Of a stretch of DNA of 9,372 nt, positions 5,925 to 9,372 are shown piece by piece; position 1 is the first letter of the stretch; each line of letters opens with the position of its first letter. Below the pieces are notes generated by a model. That model was not told where the DNA came from. It searched no databases and saw only the letters and a list, made by a program, of their open reading frames with translations. Origin of the DNA: Candidatus Dormiibacter sp. Its GTDB lineage: Bacteria > Chloroflexota > Dormibacteria > UBA8260. The translations under genes were made by a program, and so were the position numbers. The stretch is from positions 1 to 9,372 of the forward strand of contig JANWHI010000078.1 of the NCBI GenBank assembly GCA_025450495.1, written 5' to 3'.

Positions 5925-6580
5925 CCCTGGTCCCAACCGTCGTCGTAAGCACGTCACGCGGTGAGCGCTCGTACGACATCTACTCGCGCCTGCTGCGCGA
6001 CCGGATCATCTTCGTCGGCGGTGTCATCGATGATGACCTCGCCAACCTGGTCACGGCGCAACTGCTTTTTCTCGAGGGCGAGGATCCCGAGCGTGACGTC
6101 CACCTCTACATCAACAGCCCGGGCGGTTCCATGACCGCGGCGCTGGCGATGTACGACGCGATGCAGTACGTGCGCCCGCTCGTGGAGACGACCTGCCTCG
6201 GGATGGCGGCGAGCGGCGCGTCGCTCCTCCTCTCCGCCGGAGCGCCCGGACACAGACTGGCGCTGCCCAACTCGCTGGTGGTCATCCACCAACCGTGGGC
6301 GCAGGGCATGCAGGGCCAGGCCACGGATCTCGACGTGCACGCGCGCGAAATTCTTCGCCAGCGCGCGCTGCTCATCGAGCTGTACCACCGTCACACGGGA
6401 CGGGACTCAGAACAGATCGGGCGCGATATCGAGCGTGACTACCACATGACCGCTGAGCAGGCGCTGACATACGGGATGGTCGATCACATCATCGAGAAGC
6501 GACCTGCAAGTGCGTTGGCCGGAAAGGCAGATCCTGAGTCGACCTTGGTCCCTGCCGGTCACGAGCGCAGCCACAGCTGA
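5921..6580 (+). CDS. clpP: ATP-dependent Clp protease proteolytic subunit ClpP
   Basis: The protein has 219 residues. ClpP forms the double-heptamer serine protease chamber that degrades proteins fed by Clp ATPases in the cytosol. The family pattern is continuous: [19 protein letters not shown], the oxyanion and strand region INSPGGS (65-70), the nucleophile in [16 protein letters not shown] (S98), the histidine in VIHQP (H123), [15 protein letters not shown], and the aspartate in IERDYHM (D173). The catalytic triad is thus complete. The residues after the nucleophile are GAS where many ClpPs have MGA, a mild change. The C-terminus extends about 20 residues past the usual HIIEKRP end, and its final six residues are coded in DNA that also encodes the end of the opposite-strand glycosyltransferase. 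The gene overlaps the ClgR-like regulator by ATGA and has a strong GGAGGG site. No clpX, clpC or second clpP is adjacent, so its ATPase partner must be encoded elsewhere. Confidence 0.95.
   Translation: MTLVPTVVVSTSRGERSYDIYSRLLRDRIIFVGGVIDDDLANLVTAQLLFLEGEDPERDVHLYINSPGGSMTAALAMYDAMQYVRPLVETTCLGMAASGASLLLSAGAPGHRLALPNSLVVIHQPWAQGMQGQATDLDVHAREILRQRALLIELYHRHTGRDSEQIGRDIERDYHMTAEQALTYGMVDHIIEKRPASALAGKADPESTLVPAGHERSHS
6559..6580. other. 22-bp tail-to-tail overlap of clpP and the glycosyltransferase gene
   Basis: The TGA of the minus-strand glycosyltransferase (TCA on plus, 6559-6561) lies before the TGA of clpP (6578-6580). The last six codons of clpP (HERSHS) are therefore read antisense as the end of the glycosyltransferase. 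There is no room for a terminator between the genes, so each transcript probably runs into the other. Confidence 0.8.
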
Positions 6581-8352
6581 TAGCCGCCGTACACCGCCAG
6601 CTGACGGAAGTGGCTCGCCAGGAAGGCGGTGAAGCTGGAATCGGACGGGCCGAGGCCCAGCTCGGACCAGAAGATCTCATTGCCGGGATTGCGGATCAGG
6701 CAGGCATCGTGCAGCCGGGACAGCCCGCGCTCAGCGGGCTCGCGATACGGGTCGAGGGTCCACCAGGTGCCATCGACCAGCTCCACGCCGGGCGGCGGCG
6801 GCAGTGAGCTCCAGAGATAGAAGCTCAGCATTCCCGGGTAGGTCACCAGCGATCGGCAGCCGCTGCGCTCAGCCGCCGTCACCACCTCTTCGATCGGGCG
6901 GTTGTCGTCCGCCGGACGGTGGATCAGTGACGCCCCGCTGAGCATCAGCGACGGGGCCTCGCTCCACGCCTGCCACGAGGTGATACCGAGCGAAAGCGGA
7001 CCGATCAGCAGCAGCGCCGCCGCCACGGTGATCACCTGGTCCAGCCGGGCCCTGAGGGCGGCGTTCAGGTCCGGTGCCAGGTCGCTCGCAATCACGACCC
7101 CCGCCAGCAGAGCGGGGAACAGTGAAAACGAGACCTGATCGCCGCTGATCGGGTAAACCTGAAGTGACTCCAGGACAGTCAGCGTGGCCAGAAGCTGGCG
7201 CCCGCGCATTGCACCTTCGGTTGGCTCGCCGTTCCGCGGCAGCAGCAGTATCGGCCCCAGCAGCAGCCCCAACAGCTCCAGGCCATTGGCGGGGAAGGGC
7301 TGGGGCTGGAGCAGCAGCAGCGCCACGACGCCGGCGATCACGACGCCCGCAAGGCGCAACGCGAGCCGTGCGCGCGGCCCGCGAGCCACCACCAGTACGG
7401 GCAGCGCCAGCGCCGCCGCTGCCAACACCAGTGGCAGCCAGGTGAACTGAAAGGCAACCGTGCTCGCCCGGGTCAGGCTGGCAAAGAACGTTCCCCGAAT
7501 CATCGCGGGCACCGACTCCCCCCAGACCACTGCGATCGCTCCGATGAGCACGGCGCAGCCAGCGCCGGCCAGGACCATCGCGACCGGCTCGATGCGGTGC
7601 AGTGGCCAGCGGCGCGACGCCGGTGCGACCTGCAACGCCGCCACCAGCAGCATCACCAGCAGCGCGAACCCGACCACGGAGAGGTCATCGCGACCGGCCA
7701 CCAACAGAATCACGGGCGGAGCCAGGCCCAGCGCCAGCCCGACAGCCCACAGCGGTGAGCGCAGTCTCGCGCTGACGCCCAACAGCGCCACCAGCGCCGC
7801 CACGCCGGCGCAGGCGCCAATGTTGATCTTGGTCAGCGCCAGCACCGCGACGCAGGCGCCGACCAGCAACCCGCGTCGCACTGGGCCCGCGCTCGGCCCG
7901 CTGGCCGCGAGGACCGTCAGTGAAAGGAACAGCAGCACCACGATCGACGGCTCCATCGGCTCGCCGGTCACCGGCAGGGCGGCGATCAGCGCCACCACTC
8001 CGCCGAGCACCGCGGCGCTCAGGCGACCGGTGAGGCGCAGGCACATGAGCGCTGCGGCCGCGGCGATGAGCGCGGTCATGATGCCGGTCATCACCCTGCC
8101 GCTGTTGTGGTCGATGCTGACACGCAGCAGCGCCAACGGCGCAGCCATGAGCTCGTGAGACGCCGGCCCGTAGGCCGTCAGGACATGGCTGTAGATGCCG
8201 CCGTGCTGGGCGAACAGACGCAGGTTGTACAGGTAGAAGCCCTCGTCGTCGTGCGGCGCCCAGCGGGTGAGGGCAATGGGCAGTGCGATCGCCGCCATGA
8301 GCAGCGTCAGCGGCGCCAGTGTCAGCGCAACGAGGCGGCGGCTCGGCACCAT
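6559..8352 (-). CDS. GT-C superfamily membrane glycosyltransferase (PMT/GT39-like)
   Basis: The protein has 597 residues. After a first helix (about 7-28) comes the GT-C signature loop [20 protein letters not shown] (D35, D36, E37) and then [13 protein letters not shown] (YGP at 61-63), as in transferases that use polyprenyl-phosphate sugars outside the membrane; the acidic pair is the expected catalytic site. About ten further hydrophobic helices follow (residues about 88-475), with [14 protein letters not shown] and [18 protein letters not shown] among them. A C-terminal exported domain of about 115 residues (from about [20 protein letters not shown]) ends in GGYQLWLRS. Acceptor and sugar cannot be told. 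A GGAGGG site on the minus strand (8360-8355) lies 2 nt before the ATG at 8352 but 5 nt before the next codon, a GTG at 8349, which may be the true start. The frame is open further upstream but reads as Arg-rich shadow sequence. The gene ends inside the 3' end of clpP. Confidence 0.75.
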   Translation of the reverse strand: MVPSRRLVALTLAPLTLLMAAIALPIALTRWAPHDDEGFYLYNLRLFAQHGGIYSHVLTAYGPASHELMAAPLALLRVSIDHNSGRVMTGIMTALIAAAAALMCLRLTGRLSAAVLGGVVALIAALPVTGEPMEPSIVVLLFLSLTVLAASGPSAGPVRRGLLVGACVAVLALTKINIGACAGVAALVALLGVSARLRSPLWAVGLALGLAPPVILLVAGRDDLSVVGFALLVMLLVAALQVAPASRRWPLHRIEPVAMVLAGAGCAVLIGAIAVVWGESVPAMIRGTFFASLTRASTVAFQFTWLPLVLAAAALALPVLVVARGPRARLALRLAGVVIAGVVALLLLQPQPFPANGLELLGLLLGPILLLPRNGEPTEGAMRGRQLLATLTVLESLQVYPISGDQVSFSLFPALLAGVVIASDLAPDLNAALRARLDQVITVAAALLLIGPLSLGITSWQAWSEAPSLMLSGASLIHRPADDNRPIEEVVTAAERSGCRSLVTYPGMLSFYLWSSLPPPPGVELVDGTWWTLDPYREPAERGLSRLHDACLIRNPGNEIFWSELGLGPSDSSFTAFLASHFRQLAVYGGYQLWLRS

Positions 8353-8509
8353 GACCCTCCAAGCAATCCGACACCTACCGGTAACCGAACAAGGTACTCG
8401 CGGATCTGGCATCCGAGTCCAAATCCCCAGCAGGACCCGGCACAAACAATCTTCCAGGACCCACTTGTAAACCGATCGCCCTCTGCCGGTGTTTAACGGA
8501 GTGGTGGAT
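8353..8509. other. Divergent spacer between glycosyltransferase and ECF sigma gene
   Basis: This 157-bp region should contain the promoters of both genes. It holds a perfect palindrome TACCGGTA (8376-8383) and a dyad CGGAT-CTGGC-ATCCG (8401-8415). I could not find a convincing -35/-10 pair, nor a typical ECF-type AAC-containing -35 with a matching -10. Confidence 0.4.
8498..8501 (+). promoter_or_regulatory. Ribosome binding site choosing the ECF sigma start
   Basis: GGAG (within ACGGAGTGG) ends 8 nt before the GTG at 8510. The in-frame GTGs at 8501 and 8504 overlap or crowd it, and the GTG at 8489 has no such site upstream, so 8510 is the favoured start. Confidence 0.5.
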
Positions 8510-9004
8510 GTGACTGGCACGTCGAGGGCACCCATCGATACGGAGATGGAGGATCTCGTCCGCGGTGAGTCGCGGCGACTGTACTCGATCGCCTTCTCCA
8601 TCCTGCAAGACGCGAGTGAAGCGGAGGACGCAGTGCAAGAAACCCTGATCAGCGCGTGGCGCAAGTGGCCCTGGGCCGCCGGCGCCAGCCCCACGGCGGG
8701 TTGGCTCACGCGCGTCTGCGTCAACCAATGCCTCAATCGCCGCCGAACCAGGCTGCGCCAGATGCGCTTGGCCGAGAACGCAGCGAGCCATGAGCCGTGG
8801 CAGGACGTCAATCCGCCAACCGACCTCGACCTCGGTCGCGCTTACGCTCAGCTGAGCAAGCAGCAGCGGGCCGCGGTTGCACTCCACTACTTCTACGGAT
8901 ACACACTGGACGAATGCGCCGAGCTGCTCGGCAATCGTCCGGGGACGGTGCGCAGTCACATTGCTCGAGCTCTGGTGACGCTGCGCCGGGCGGTGTCGGC
9001 ATGA
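8510..9004 (+). CDS. ECF-type RNA polymerase sigma factor (SigE-like)
   Basis: The protein has 164 residues from the GTG at 8510; a start at 8489 would add seven. Sigma region 2 is clear (about 14-80): LVRGESRRLYSIAFSILQ, then ASEAEDAVQETLISAW, the core-binding and -10 recognition helix, and WLTRVCVNQCLNRRR. A linker of about 25 residues leads to region 4 (about 113-160): LSKQQRAAVALHYFYGYTLD, ECAELLGNRPGTVRSHIARA, the helix-turn-helix for the -35. There is no region 3 and no extra C-terminal domain, so it is a minimal ECF factor, resembling the SigE family of actinobacteria. Its stop overlaps the start of the membrane-anchored protein downstream (ATGA, 9001-9004), the usual arrangement with a cognate anti-sigma factor. 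Such pairs commonly respond to envelope or surface stress, which suits the envelope genes nearby, but the signal and regulon are unknown. Confidence 0.9.
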   Translation: MTGTSRAPIDTEMEDLVRGESRRLYSIAFSILQDASEAEDAVQETLISAWRKWPWAAGASPTAGWLTRVCVNQCLNRRRTRLRQMRLAENAASHEPWQDVNPPTDLDLGRAYAQLSKQQRAAVALHYFYGYTLDECAELLGNRPGTVRSHIARALVTLRRAVSA

Positions 9005-9372
9005 TCAACTCGGACGACGAGCTCATCGAGTCGCTTCGCGAGGTGGCGACTCAACAACCCGTTCCACCCGCCGGGTGGGAGGACGACCTCCTCCGGAGGA
9101 TCAGCGCGACTCCGGTGAGGTCGTCGATTCCGCCGGCGAAGTTGTGGCGCGGCCGGCCGGCTCATCAGCGGTGGCGGCCGCTCTTCGCGGAAGCCGGAGC
9201 AGCGCTCGCCATCGCTGCAGTGGTCGTGCTGAGCATTCAAGCGGTGTTCCACCCAGGAACCCCATCCATCGTCAACGGGCCATCCGCCGCGACGTCGCCG
9301 GTCACGTCGCCGACCACGGGGGTGCCGAGCCCCTCGCCGACAGCCGGTGTGAGCGGTTTCCAACCGCAAGCC
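9001..9372 (+). CDS. Putative membrane-anchored anti-sigma factor, N-terminal part, cut by window edge
   Basis: From the ATG at 9001, which overlaps the sigma factor stop, 124 codons are open to the right edge. The cytosolic head (about 1-60) is charged and begins MINSDDELIESLREV. One membrane helix follows at about 63-83 (EAGAALAIAAVVVLSIQAVF), then a Ser/Thr/Pro-rich outside linker (SPVTSPTTGVPSPSPTAG). This topology and the coupling to an ECF gene fit an anti-sigma factor that holds the sigma at the membrane. The visible part has no cysteine and no HxxxCxxC motif, so it is not a zinc-binding anti-sigma of the RsrA/ChrR kind. The outside sensor or other domain lies beyond the window, so another kind of membrane partner remains possible. 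Confidence 0.65.
   Translation, partial: MINSDDELIESLREVATQQPVPPAGWEDDLLRRISATPVRSSIPPAKLWRGRPAHQRWRPLFAEAGAALAIAAVVVLSIQAVFHPGTPSIVNGPSAATSPVTSPTTGVPSPSPTAGVSGFQPQA

Noticed and set aside
7460..8158. Open plus-strand frame of 232 codons rich in Ala/Ser/Thr
   Set aside because: It is antisense to the hydrophobic helices of the GT-C protein, a common artefact in high-GC membrane genes.

Overview
This is a high-GC window (roughly two thirds G+C by eye) from a bacterial chromosome, densely coded on both strands. The genes read like an Actinomycetota or Actinomycetota-like lineage; Chloroflexota or Dormibacterota relatives are also possible. The reasons are GTG starts, promoters lying so close to the start codon that transcripts would be nearly leaderless, a ClgR-like regulator joined to clpP, and an ECF sigma factor paired with a membrane anti-sigma-like protein. 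The sequence alone does not fix the phylum. I see no rRNA, tRNA, CRISPR array, insertion sequence, phage gene or attachment site.

Layout. (1) Positions 1-1052, minus strand: the N-terminal 350 residues of a polyprenyl-phosphate sugar phosphotransferase, which is absent from a simple list of closed reading frames because it runs off the left edge. (2) 1299-3455, plus strand: a large multi-pass membrane protein of GT-C/DUF6541-like character, divergent from gene 1 across a 246-bp spacer. (3) 3646-4659, minus strand: a secreted D,D-carboxypeptidase-like (PBP5/DacA family) protein, and just upstream of it on the same strand (4) 4761-5402, a MOSC-domain protein of the YiiM type. (5, 6) 5487-6580, plus strand: a two-gene operon made of a ClgR-like XRE regulator and ClpP, overlapping by ATGA. 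(7) 6559-8352, minus strand: a second GT-C type membrane glycosyltransferase whose end overlaps the end of clpP by 22 bp. (8, 9) 8510 to the right edge, plus strand: an ECF sigma factor and a membrane-anchored anti-sigma-like protein, again overlapping by ATGA; the latter is cut by the window end.

How the parts fit. Most of the window concerns the cell envelope: a lipid-linked sugar initiating enzyme, two polytopic GT-C-like proteins, a peptidoglycan carboxypeptidase and an ECF/anti-sigma pair of the kind that often senses envelope stress. In the middle sits a protein quality-control unit, a ClgR-like regulator with its presumed target clpP. The most distinctive non-coding signal is a perfect 12-bp direct repeat, spaced exactly 21 bp (two helical turns), lying over the extended -10 element and start codon of the regulator. 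It looks like an autoregulatory operator. No wholly new system is evident. The points most worth checking are this operator, altered catalytic motifs in the carboxypeptidase, and the clpP/glycosyltransferase tail overlap.
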